Positions 52,934 through 62,029 of a stretch of 64,000 nt of DNA are shown one piece after another (positions within the stretch are counted from its first letter, which is position 1; every line of letters begins with the position of its first letter). The notes under the pieces were generated by a model, which worked only from the letters and a program-made list of their open reading frames with translations, had not been told where the DNA came from and did not search any database. Source of the stretch: DASPLX01 sp035627375 (GTDB lineage Bacteria; Pseudomonadota; Gammaproteobacteria; Burkholderiales; Burkholderiaceae_D); the NCBI GenBank assembly GCA_035627375.1, contig DASPLX010000054.1, positions 1-64,000 on the forward strand, written 5' to 3'. Made by a program: the position numbers and the translations under genes.

Positions 52934-54291
52934 ATTCCCAAGGTCTGGCGGACGGTCGCCAGCGGCCGGCGCAGCATCCAGTAGATCAAGGGCACCCAGT
53001 CGCCGCTGATCTTGGCCGTGCCCTTCGAGCCGATGCGCTGTTCCGTGGTGCCGGTAAGCCGGGCCCGCACACGATAGGCATAGCTGCCGTCCGGACGCGG
53101 CACGGCGTCGTGCGCCACGTAGCGGATGCGGGCAGGCACGGCGGACAACGGGCTGGCCGCCAGATAGAGGCTGACCTCGGCGTTCTCCGGCAAGGGAATG
53201 GCGTCGCCGATCGGCAGCCAGGCTTCCACTTCCACGTCGCCGGGCGCCGCGATACGCATGATGCGCTCGCCGGTCTGCACCGGCTTGCCGATCCATTCGC
53301 TGGGATCGTCGAACAGCGCGATGCCGTCCTGCGGCGCGGTCACGCGGGAGCGCGCGAGCTGGTCCCGGTAGTACTCGGCTTCCGCGCGCTTCTCCTCGAT
53401 CCTGCCGAGCAGCAGCGCCAGCTGCGCCTTGGACTTGGCATCGGACACCGCCTGTTGGGCGTATTGCCGGTATTCCGCGTGCGCGGTCGCCAGCGCCTGC
53501 GCCGCGACTTCCTGGCGCGCGGCGATGCCTGCCTCGTCGAAACCGAACAGCGGCTGCCCCGCCTTGACGGCCTGGTTGGGCTGGACTTGGAATTGCCCGA
53601 TCACGCCGTCGAGCGGCGCGCGGATGACGGCCGGGTTGGCCGACACCAGTTCGCCGGGAGCGAGCACCGACAGGCGCACCGGGATCAGCAGCACGGCAAG
53701 CAGCCCTCCCGCCAGCTTGATTCGGCGTTGTTTCCACCACGGCCGGCGCGGATCGGCGGCGATGGCCAGCCCGAAGCGCCGCAGCGACCACCCGGGCGCA
53801 GGGGCGCGCGCCTTCCACGCGTGATGCCAGGCGCTCATCCATTCCCGCAGCACGACGACGGCATCCTCCGGCCACGGCTGGTCGGCGGCGAGCAGCAAGC
53901 CGCCGGCCGCATCCGCCGCGCGCGGATCGGCGAAGGGCAGCCAGAGTCCGTGCGGCGGCAGCCAATCGGCCCATTCGCCGGCCAGCTCCGCCGGCAACTG
54001 GATCGCCGCCACGGTGGCGGCCTCGGTGTGGCTGCCGTGCAGGAAGCCGCACACCCGATCCAGCCATTGCGCGTAAGGTGCGTTGGTTTCGGGTTCGACG
54101 ACGCCTGACAGGGCTTTCACGCCGCCGGCGGCGAACCACAGGGCGCCTTGCCGATACGGGAAGAACAAGCGGCTGTCGTTGACCGCCAGGAACGCCAGCT
54201 CTTCCGCGCTATCCGCCAGCCGCGCGCGGCGCGACAGCTCCAGCAACCGCAACAGCGGGTCCGCCGCCACGGTGCCGTCCATCATGTTCAA
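52930..54291 (-). CDS. HlyD-type periplasmic adaptor with N-terminal GAF-like cytosolic domain
   Basis: A 453-residue bitopic inner-membrane protein. Residues 1-180 are cytosolic and GAF-like (LAVNDSRLFFPYRQGALWF, PHGLWLPFADPRAADAAGG). A single membrane helix lies at about 192-210 (IKLAGGLLAVLLIPVRLSVL). The periplasmic part is a membrane-fusion protein: lipoyl half-motifs AVIRAPLDGVIGQFQVQPNQ and SRVTAPQDGIALFDDPSEW flank a short helical hairpin, then a beta-barrel. Its ATG overlaps the stop of the giant protein gene and its stop overlaps the start of the M50 gene, so stoichiometric coupled translation is likely. Confidence 0.87.
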   Translation of the reverse strand: MNMMDGTVAADPLLRLLELSRRARLADSAEELAFLAVNDSRLFFPYRQGALWFAAGGVKALSGVVEPETNAPYAQWLDRVCGFLHGSHTEAATVAAIQLPAELAGEWADWLPPHGLWLPFADPRAADAAGGLLLAADQPWPEDAVVVLREWMSAWHHAWKARAPAPGWSLRRFGLAIAADPRRPWWKQRRIKLAGGLLAVLLIPVRLSVLAPGELVSANPAVIRAPLDGVIGQFQVQPNQAVKAGQPLFGFDEAGIAARQEVAAQALATAHAEYRQYAQQAVSDAKSKAQLALLLGRIEEKRAEAEYYRDQLARSRVTAPQDGIALFDDPSEWIGKPVQTGERIMRIAAPGDVEVEAWLPIGDAIPLPENAEVSLYLAASPLSAVPARIRYVAHDAVPRPDGSYAYRVRARLTGTTEQRIGSKGTAKISGDWVPLIYWMLRRPLATVRQTLGI

Positions 54292-57200
54292 CTCGCGCTC
54301 CTGGGCGCGCTCCTGGCGGCGCGCGCGAGATCGGCCAAGCGTTCAAGCGAGCCGGCGCCGCGCGCCTGCGTCGCGTCGCGGCGGATCTGTTCGCTCAGTC
54401 CGGGCCGTCCCGAAGGATCGAGCGCTGCCTGCCCCGGCCGCTTTTCGCCGACCTTGACCTTGAAGATCGCCGTCACCTCGTGGCCTTGCGCATCGCGCGC
54501 CACCACCTTGATCGACAGCTCGCCGCTCACGCCTTTCGGCGCCTCGACCACGAACCTGCCGTTCAACGGATCGAAGTTCACCCAGTTGGGCAGCGGCTGG
54601 CCGTTGGTCTGCTGGGCCGACAAGCGGATGACGGCATTCGGATTGGTATGGGCGAAGGCGTCGGCCGGGATGCTGATTTCGGCCCTGGCGGCCGGCTGGA
54701 TCGTCTGGTCGGTGATGCCGCGATTGAGCATCAATCCTTCGCCGCCGCTTTGCTGGGTGTTGACCACCACGATCCGGAAATTGTCGCCGCCGCCCTGGGT
54801 CAGGGTGACTTGCGCCTGGCCGCTGCCGCGAGCCCCGTCGGCGGCCGGCGCGGACTGCGGCGCCGGTGCGGCGGAGGCCGTCGGCGCGGCGCTCGGCGCC
54901 GTGGGCGCGGGAGCGGCCGTGGGAATGCCGAGCGTGGATTCCACGACCGGCGACAGCAGGGCCGCCGTCGGGCTGGCCGGGTTCAGGATCGCGATGGTCG
55001 CCGGCGAGGCTGGCCGATCGATGGAGACGATCGGGTTGGCGGGCGCCGGAGTCGGCGTCGGATCGGCCACGACCGGTGGAGTGGTCGGCGCCGGCGTAGG
55101 TGTGGGCACCGGTGTCGGTACGGGTGTCGGCACCGGTGTGGGTACCGGAGTAGGCACCGGCGTCGGCTCCGGAGTTGGTGTCGGCGTCGGAGTGGGTGTC
55201 GGCACCGGCGTCGGCGTCGGCACCGGAGTCGGCGTCGGAGTTGGCGTCGGCGTCGGAGTTGGCGTAGGTACCGGCGTCGGCGTGGGGGTCGGCGCCGCCG
55301 CGATGCTCAAGGTATTCGAACCGCTGCTCGCATTACCCGCCTTGTCGGTGAGCGTGGCGGTGATGTCGTAAGTGCTTCCGGCCGCCAGCGTCAGCGTGCC
55401 GCCGATCGGCGTGGCGGAAGCGAGATCGAGGCTCCAGGCGCCGCCGCTGGCCGCGACGCTGTAGGTCGCGCCGCCGACGCTGACCGTCAGGGTCTCGTCG
55501 GCGCCCGCTTGCGCGGTGCCGGACAGCACCGGCGTCAGGCTGACAGTGTCGACAGCGAAGGCGGAGGGTGCTGCCGGCGCCGTGGTGTCGAGCGTGTAGG
55601 CTTGGCTGGCGACCGCGCCTTCCGGGCCCGCCGCGCTGACGGCCTTGAGCATGATGCTGCCGTTGGCGCCGAGCGTGACGCCGCTCCAGGACAGCGCGGT
55701 ACCCGACACCATGCCCGTGATATCGCTCCAGGTGGCGCCGCCGTCGAGCGAACCGAAGACCCGCTCGCCGGCGCCGAGCGGCGCGCTCAGCCTGGCGCCG
55801 ACGGTCTGGGCCGCCGTCCGGGTGACGAAATCGGTATTGCTGGCGCCGGTGTCGTCCGAGAGCGCGAAGTTGGCGAACGTGACCGTCGAGCCGGCGGTGT
55901 CGAGGACATAGGCTTGCGTGTAAGCGGCGCTCTCGTTGCCGGCGATATCCACGACTTTCGCCTGCAGCGTGTTGCTGCCCGCCAGGGTCTGGCCGGCCAG
56001 CGACCAGGCGGTCTGGCCGACGTCGGCCGTCGCCTGCGTCCAGGTGGCGCCGCCGTCGAGCGACACCAGGACCCGGTCGCCTTGCGCGACCGCGGCCGAC
56101 AAGGTACCGCTGATGGTTTGCGCGGCTGTCCTGGTGATGAAGTCGGAGTTGCTCACGCCGGTGTCGTCGGACAAGGCCGCCGAAGCGACGGCCGCCGGGG
56201 CCGCCGTATCGAGGGTATAGGTCTTGCTGGTGATGGGGCCGTCGTTGCCCACCATATCGATGACCTTGAGCATCAGCGTGCCGCCGGCGTTGAGCGTGGC
56301 GCCGCTCCAGGACAGCGAGGTACCCGACACCATGCCCGTGATGTTGCTCCAGGTGGCGCCGCCGTCGAGCGAACCGTAGACCTGGTCGGTGCCTGCCGGC
56401 GTGGCGCTGAGCGTGGCGCTGATGGTCTGGGCCGCCGTCTTGGTGACGAGATCGGTATTGCTTGCGCCGGTGTCGTGCGAGAACGCGATGTTGCCGAACG
56501 TGATCGCCGGGCCGTTGGTCAGCAGCGCATAGGCTTGGCTGGTGGTGGTCCCTTCGTTGCCGGCGCTGTCCACGACCTTGAGCTGGATGGTGCCGTTGCC
56601 GGCCGGCAGCGTGGCCTCGTTCCAGGTGAGGTTGGCGCCGGAAACCTTGCTCGTGATGTTGCTCCAGGTGGCGCCGCCGTCGAGCGAACCGTAGACCAGG
56701 TCGCCGGCGCCGAGCCCGGCGCTCAGCGTGGCGCTGATGCTCTGGGAGGCGACGTTGGTGACGAAGTCGGAGCTGCTGGCGCCGGTATCGCTCGACAGCG
56801 CCAGATTGCCGAACGTGATCGCCGGCGCGGCGGTATCGAGCGTGAAGGCCTGGGACGCAACGGCGCCGTCGTTGCCGGCGTTGTCGGTCACCTTGAGCTT
56901 GATGGTATTGCTTCCGACGAGCGTGATGTTGTCCCAGGTGAGCGTGGTGCCGGCGACCTTGGCCGTGATATCGGTCCAGCTGACGCCGTTGTCGAGCGAG
57001 CCGTACACGATGTCGGCGCCGGCGGGGGCGCCGCTGAGCGTGGCGGTGAGCGTCTGCGCCGCGGTCTTGGTGACGAAGTCGGTGGCGCTGGTGCCGGTAT
57101 CGGCGGACAGCGCCAGACTGCCGAAGGTGACCGTCGGCGCAGTGGTGTCGACGACGATGTTCTTGTTGGCGCCGAGCGAGCCGGCGGCGCCCGGCGCGGC

Positions 57201-60200
57201 CAGGGTCGCATCGGCATCGACTGCGGCGTTGGCGCTGTCCTTGATGGTGCCGCCGTTCAAGGCCAGCGCGTTGGTTGCGGTGTAATCGAGATCGCTCGAA
57301 TTCTGGCCGGCGCCGACCGTGTAGGTGAAGACCAGCGTCGCGCTGCCCGATCCGCTGGCGTAGCTGGCGCTGCCGCCGCCGTCCAGCGCCAGCGTCGGCG
57401 TGCCGCCCGTGGTGTCGACCGTCACCGACTTGGTGAAGGTGACCGTGATCGACACCGTATCGCCGGCGTTGTAGTTGCCGTTAGCGGTGGTGGAGGTCAC
57501 GCTCGAGATGCGCGGTTGGGTGCCATCGACATTGACCGACGCCGTGCTGCCGACGCTGTTGAGCGTCAGCGTCGCATCGTTGCCGGCGGCGTCGCGCAAC
57601 GTGCCGCCGTTGGCGCCGAGCGCGCCGACCGTGACGCCGTTCGTGTCTTGCACGCCGTCGCCGACGGTGTAGCGGAACACCAATGCGCTGGTGCCCGATC
57701 CGGAAAGGTAGTTCGCGTACACGGTGCCGCCGGTGTCGAGCGTGAGCGCGATGCGCGGCGTGCCGCCGGCGGTGTTCACCGTGATCGCTTCGGCAAAATT
57801 GACCGTGAAATCCAGGTTCTGATTGCTGTAGTAGGTGCCGTTGGAGGGCACCGCCACCGAGCTGACGGTGGGCGCGGTCGTATCCACCAGGACGCTCGTG
57901 GTGGCGCCGACGCTGTTGAGCGTCAGGTTCAGGCTGTTGCCGGCCGCGTCCTTGAGCGTGCCGCCGTTGCTCTGGAGCGCCGACACGGCGATGCCGTCGG
58001 CGTCGGTATCGCCGGCCTGGACCGTGTAAGCGAACACGAGCGCGTTGCTGCCCGAGCCGGAGGCATAGTCGGCATACACCGTGGCGGCGCCGATCGTGAG
58101 CGCCAGGCGCGGCGTGCCGCCGCCGGTATCGACCGTCACCGCCTCGCTCGTGTTGACCGTGAAGCTGAGCGTCTGGCCGGCCTTGTAGCTGCCGTTGGAA
58201 GGCACTGATACCGAGCCTACCGTGGGCGCCGCCGTATCGATCGTGGCCGCCAGGCCGGACGACGCGGACGAGATGTTGCCGGCGGCGTCGGTGGCCTTGA
58301 CGGTGAGGGTGTGGCTGCCCGCCGACAATGCCGAGGATGTGATCGACCAGTTGCCCGAACCATCGGCGGTCGTGGTGCCGAGCACCGTGGCGCCGTCGGT
58401 GTCGTACAGCGTGACGGTGCTGCCGCTTTCGGCGGTGCCGGTGAAGGTCGGCGTGTCGTCGCTGGTGATGTTGTCGCTGTTCGATGTGCCGCTGTCGGTG
58501 CCGCTCGTCATGTCCGGCGTCGACGGCGCGTTGGGCGCGGTGTGATCGAGCGTATAGGTCGAGCCGGAGGTGTAGCCGGAAGCGATGTCGACGTTGCTGC
58601 CGTTCTTGATGCCGGTGCCGTTGCTGTTCAGATCAAGGCGCAGCGAGCCGTCGCCGGACAGCGTATCGACCGTCACGGTGTACGTCGTGCCGGTGCCGGA
58701 AATGCTGGCGATGTTGCCGGCGGCGGTGCCGGTCGCGGTCAGGGCGAAGTCGCTCGCATCGACGCCGGTCACCGATTCGCTGAAGGTGACGGTGTAGTCG
58801 ACGGAGGTGGCGGAGGTGTTCACGGTGGAGGAAGCGCCGCCGGCGCGCACGATCGAACTGACGCTCGGCGCATCGACGATCGTGATGGTGAATGCCTGGT
58901 TGGCGACGTTGCCGGCGGCATCCGTGGCCGACACGTAGATCTTGTAGGTGCCGGCGGACAGCGAGGCGCCGCCGACCTTCAGGGACGTGCCGGAAATCGT
59001 GAAGCTGCCGTTGTCGGCATCGTTGGTGCCGTTGCCGACGGCCAGCGCGTAGGTGATGGCTTGGCTGTCGGTGGCTGACAGCGTGGCGATGGTGGAGGTG
59101 CTGGTGGCGTTCAGCGTCGCGATCGTGGTGGCGCTCAAGGCCACGTCGGCGGGCGCAGCAGTATCGATCGTGACCGACAGGCCGGACGACGCGGACGAGA
59201 TGTTGCCGGCCGCATCGGTGGCCTTGACGCTGAGGGTGTGGCTGCCCGCCGACAATGCCGAGGAAGTGATCGACCAGTTGCCCGAACCATCGGCGGTCGT
59301 GGTGCCGAGCACCGTGGCGCCGTCGGTGTCGTACAGCGTGACGGTGCTGCCGCTTTCGGCGGTGCCGGTGAAGGTCGGCGTGTCGTCGTTCGTGATGTTG
59401 TCGCTGTTCGATGCGCCGCTGTCGGTGCCGCTGGTCATGTCGGGCGTCGAAGGGGCGTTGGGAACGGTCGTGTCCAGCGTATAGGCCTGGCTGGCGACGC
59501 TGCCGTCGTTCCCCGTCGCGTCGGTTACCTTCAGCTTGAGCGTGCTGCTGGTGGCGAGCGTCACGCCGTCCCAGGTCAGCGTCGTGCCCGATACCTTGCT
59601 GGTGATGTCGGTCCAGGTCGCGCCGTTGTCGATCGAGCCGTAGACGACGTCGGTGCCGCCCGGCGCGCCGCTCAAGGTCGCGGTGATGGTTTGGGCGGCG
59701 GTGGCGGTGACGAAGTCCGAGGAACTGCTGCCGGTATCGGCCGAGAACGCCAGGTTGCTGAAGGTGATGGTCGGCGCGACATTGTCCACCGTCGCATTGG
59801 TCGTGTCGGCCGTCGTCGTGGCGTTGCCGGCATTGTCGGTCGCCGTGACCGAGACGTTCTTGTTGCTGCCGTCGATAGCGCCGGCCACGATGGTGTAGGT
59901 GGCGGTCCAGGTGCCGGAGGAATTGGTGGCCGCCACGGCGGCGCCGCCGCCGAACGCGCTGAAGTCCACCGTGACGCCGGAGATCGTGTCCGAATTGTTG
60001 TCGCCGCCGGCGGTATTGTTCCAGGTGGCGGTGACGGTGTCGCCGATCTTGAAGGCGCCGCCGGTGCCGGAGGCGCCGGAGATGGAGATGTTGGCGTCGC
60101 TGACCGTCGGCGCGACGTTGTCGAGCGTGGCGTTGGTGGTGTCGGCCGTCGTGGCGGCATTGCCGGCATTGTCGGTCGCCGTGACCGAGACGTTCTTGTT

Positions 60201-62003
60201 GCTGCCGTCGATGGCGCCGGCCACGATGGTGTAGGTGGCGGTCCAGGTGCCGGAGGAATTGGTGGCCGCCACGGCGGCGCCGCCGCCGAACGCGCTGAAG
60301 TCCACCGTGACGCTGGAGATCGTGTCCGAATTGTTGTCGCCGCCGGCGGTGTTGTTCCAGGTGGCGGTGACGGTGTCGCCGATCTTGAAGGCGCCGCCCG
60401 TGCCGGACGCGCCGCTGATGCTGATCCTGGCATCGGTAACCGTCGGCGCGACGTTGTCCACCGTCAGGTTCGTCGTATCGGCCGTCGTCGTCGTGCCGCT
60501 GGCATTGGTGGCGCTGACGGAGACGTTGCGGTTGGCGGCGTCGATCGCTCCGGAGGTAATCGTATAGCTGGCGGTCCAGGTGCCGCTCGATTCCGTCGCC
60601 ACGACCGCGGCGCCGCCGCCGAACTGGCTGAAATTCATCGTCACGCCGGTGATGCCGGTGTTGTTGTCGCCGGTGCCGGTGTTGTTCCACGACGCCGTCA
60701 CGACGTCGCCGATCTTGTAGGCTCCGCCGGTGCCGGAGCCGGTGGACGTGATCGAGATCTTCCCATCGGTGACGGTGGGGGCGGGGGCGATCGCCTTGAC
60801 GTCGGAGATGTCGAAATCCTGGAACAGGCCGAAATCCAGGGACGTGAATACGATTTGCTTGATGTCGCTGATCGTCGTGCTGACGCTGTTGAAACTCGAC
60901 AGCGTTTGCCAGGCATTGTTCAAGCCGGTTTGCGTAAAGGATTCCGTCGATCCGTCGCCGTAAGTCACCACGATCGACAGGTCTTCCGACGCCACGCCCA
61001 CCATGAACGACGTGATATCGAAGGTGTAGCCGTTTTCTATCGAGATGGTCAGTTTGATGTCGCTGCCGTTGACCGTTCCCTCATAGGCATAGAGGCCGGG
61101 CGTGCCTGCCCCGTAGGTCGTGTCCATGCCCAGGCTGTTGTTGGCGTTGCTGAAGGTGAACGTCCTGCCGCCGACGGTCTTGGTAAAGCTGGTGGAGTTG
61201 TAATCCGCATCGTTGCCGTCGATCGTCACGGTCGTCAGCAAACCTTGGAAATCGCCGATCTGCAGGGAGTTCGTGTCGACATCGCCGACTTGCGCTTCCA
61301 GCATCCAGTCGCCGCCCTTGCCGGTCGCGTCGATCGACGCCGCGACGTCGGCGCCGGTCGCCCGCGCCAGACCGTCGATGAATGCTTGCCCTTCGCTGCC
61401 CGCCGCCACGTCGCAGCCGTACAGCAGCAGATCGCCGTCGGCCGCGAGGGCGCGGCCGATTTCCGCCAGTTCCGCGCGCGCCGTCGCCGAATCGAGGGAG
61501 GATTCGGTCAGCGCCGTCGCGCCGAGATGCAGCATGCCTTGCGAGCCGTGGGAGAGGATGTGGATCGCGTCGTATCCGCGATGCTCCTCCGCCCATTTCG
61601 CGATCTGGGCCAGTCCGTCCTTGCCGCCGTCGAATTCCACGATGGCGATGCCGGCGCGGATGCCGGCTTCCAGGGCTTGGTAACCGGCCACCGAGGTATC
61701 GACGAACGCGACTTCCTTCCTGCCGCCGTTGGCGCCGGCATCCGCTTCGCGCACCGTCGTCGGCGGCGGGCCGTCATGGAGCGCGGACGCGGAGACGGCG
61801 TCGGGACTCGCATGGACGGCGTCGGCCGCCGTTGCGACGGCGGCGGCGTCGAACATGAAACGCTGTTCGAGGGACATCAAACGCGAAGCCCGGCGCAGGG
61901 AGCGCCGGGGGCTTGCCGGATGCGTTTCATCCGTGGCCTTCATTTGACGGATCAGGCGGAAGGGGCGGCGGATGTCGTTCACGATGGGCTCCGGGGATAT
62001 CAA
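54288..62003 (-). CDS. Giant LEPR-XLL/DUF4347/Ig-like-repeat surface protein
   Basis: A 2571-residue exported protein. The basic N-terminus is followed by a LEPR-XLL-like motif (MSLEQRFMFDAAA, residues 43-55). DUF4347 covers about 95-245, with ILSHGSQG (His152) and LLLYGCDVA (Cys197). Residues 260-2150 are about 15 Ig-like modules of ~90-112 residues (VDNVAPTV...; ATDAAGN). A Pro-Thr linker (about 2230-2310) leads to a C-terminal cadherin-like module (PNWVNFDPLNGRF) and an Ala/Arg-rich tail. No RTX repeats are seen. The start is TTG at 62003, or GTG at 61982, which has GGAG six bases upstream. An adhesin or surface-layer role is likely. Confidence 0.88.
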   Translation of the reverse strand: MISPEPIVNDIRRPFRLIRQMKATDETHPASPRRSLRRASRLMSLEQRFMFDAAAVATAADAVHASPDAVSASALHDGPPPTTVREADAGANGGRKEVAFVDTSVAGYQALEAGIRAGIAIVEFDGGKDGLAQIAKWAEEHRGYDAIHILSHGSQGMLHLGATALTESSLDSATARAELAEIGRALAADGDLLLYGCDVAAGSEGQAFIDGLARATGADVAASIDATGKGGDWMLEAQVGDVDTNSLQIGDFQGLLTTVTIDGNDADYNSTSFTKTVGGRTFTFSNANNSLGMDTTYGAGTPGLYAYEGTVNGSDIKLTISIENGYTFDITSFMVGVASEDLSIVVTYGDGSTESFTQTGLNNAWQTLSSFNSVSTTISDIKQIVFTSLDFGLFQDFDISDVKAIAPAPTVTDGKISITSTGSGTGGAYKIGDVVTASWNNTGTGDNNTGITGVTMNFSQFGGGAAVVATESSGTWTASYTITSGAIDAANRNVSVSATNASGTTTTADTTNLTVDNVAPTVTDARISISGASGTGGAFKIGDTVTATWNNTAGGDNNSDTISSVTVDFSAFGGGAAVAATNSSGTWTATYTIVAGAIDGSNKNVSVTATDNAGNAATTADTTNATLDNVAPTVSDANISISGASGTGGAFKIGDTVTATWNNTAGGDNNSDTISGVTVDFSAFGGGAAVAATNSSGTWTATYTIVAGAIDGSNKNVSVTATDNAGNATTTADTTNATVDNVAPTITFSNLAFSADTGSSSSDFVTATAAQTITATLSGAPGGTDVVYGSIDNGATWTDITSKVSGTTLTWDGVTLATSSTLKLKVTDATGNDGSVASQAYTLDTTVPNAPSTPDMTSGTDSGASNSDNITNDDTPTFTGTAESGSTVTLYDTDGATVLGTTTADGSGNWSITSSALSAGSHTLSVKATDAAGNISSASSGLSVTIDTAAPADVALSATTIATLNATSTSTIATLSATDSQAITYALAVGNGTNDADNGSFTISGTSLKVGGASLSAGTYKIYVSATDAAGNVANQAFTITIVDAPSVSSIVRAGGASSTVNTSATSVDYTVTFSESVTGVDASDFALTATGTAAGNIASISGTGTTYTVTVDTLSGDGSLRLDLNSNGTGIKNGSNVDIASGYTSGSTYTLDHTAPNAPSTPDMTSGTDSGTSNSDNITSDDTPTFTGTAESGSTVTLYDTDGATVLGTTTADGSGNWSITSSALSAGSHTLTVKATDAAGNISSASSGLAATIDTAAPTVGSVSVPSNGSYKAGQTLSFTVNTSEAVTVDTGGGTPRLALTIGAATVYADYASGSGSNALVFAYTVQAGDTDADGIAVSALQSNGGTLKDAAGNSLNLTLNSVGATTSVLVDTTAPTVSSVAVPSNGTYYSNQNLDFTVNFAEAITVNTAGGTPRIALTLDTGGTVYANYLSGSGTSALVFRYTVGDGVQDTNGVTVGALGANGGTLRDAAGNDATLTLNSVGSTASVNVDGTQPRISSVTSTTANGNYNAGDTVSITVTFTKSVTVDTTGGTPTLALDGGGSASYASGSGSATLVFTYTVGAGQNSSDLDYTATNALALNGGTIKDSANAAVDADATLAAPGAAGSLGANKNIVVDTTAPTVTFGSLALSADTGTSATDFVTKTAAQTLTATLSGAPAGADIVYGSLDNGVSWTDITAKVAGTTLTWDNITLVGSNTIKLKVTDNAGNDGAVASQAFTLDTAAPAITFGNLALSSDTGASSSDFVTNVASQSISATLSAGLGAGDLVYGSLDGGATWSNITSKVSGANLTWNEATLPAGNGTIQLKVVDSAGNEGTTTSQAYALLTNGPAITFGNIAFSHDTGASNTDLVTKTAAQTISATLSATPAGTDQVYGSLDGGATWSNITGMVSGTSLSWSGATLNAGGTLMLKVIDMVGNDGPITSKTYTLDTAAPAAVASAALSDDTGVSNSDFITRTAAQTISGTLSAAVAQGDRVLVSLDGGATWTQATADVGQTAWSLAGQTLAGSNTLQAKVVDIAGNESAAYTQAYVLDTAGSTVTFANFALSDDTGASNTDFVTRTAAQTVGARLSAPLGAGERVFGSLDGGATWSDITGMVSGTALSWSGVTLGANGSIMLKAVSAAGPEGAVASQAYTLDTTAPAAPSAFAVDTVSLTPVLSGTAQAGADETLTVSVGGATYSVAASGGAWSLDLASATPIGGTLTLAAGSTYDITATLTDKAGNASSGSNTLSIAAAPTPTPTPVPTPTPTPTPTPTPTPVPTPTPVPTPTPTPTPTPEPTPVPTPVPTPVPTPVPTPVPTPTPAPTTPPVVADPTPTPAPANPIVSIDRPASPATIAILNPASPTAALLSPVVESTLGIPTAAPAPTAPSAAPTASAAPAPQSAPAADGARGSGQAQVTLTQGGGDNFRIVVVNTQQSGGEGLMLNRGITDQTIQPAARAEISIPADAFAHTNPNAVIRLSAQQTNGQPLPNWVNFDPLNGRFVVEAPKGVSGELSIKVVARDAQGHEVTAIFKVKVGEKRPGQAALDPSGRPGLSEQIRRDATQARGAGSLERLADLARAARSAPRSAS
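55089..55298 (-). repeat. Pro-Thr linker repeat in the giant surface protein
   Basis: About 210 bases of near-repeated GGTGTCGGCACC-like sixmers/ninemers, encoding (PT)n, PVPTP and PEPTP blocks on the minus strand. Such wall- or envelope-spanning linkers vary in length between strains. Confidence 0.85.
58258..59452 (-). repeat. Pair of near-identical Ig-like modules, 927 bases apart
   Basis: Two ~270-base units, about 58258-58525 and 59185-59452, are almost identical and encode the same module (TPDMTSGTDSG; DDTPTFTGTAESGSTVTLYD; GNWSITSSALSAGSHTL). They are separated by a different Ig-like module pair, giving a higher-order repeat. Confidence 0.8.
59770..60441 (-). repeat. Two near-identical 336-base tandem repeats
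   Basis: Adjacent 336-base (112-residue) units encode GASGTGGAFKIGDTVTATWN and VDFSAFGGGAAVAATNSSGT almost without change; a third, more diverged copy lies at about 60442-60775. Recombination between them would add or remove whole modules in frame. Confidence 0.85.
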
Positions 62004-62029
62004 ACAACTTTTTCAAGCAACTTGCCGGG

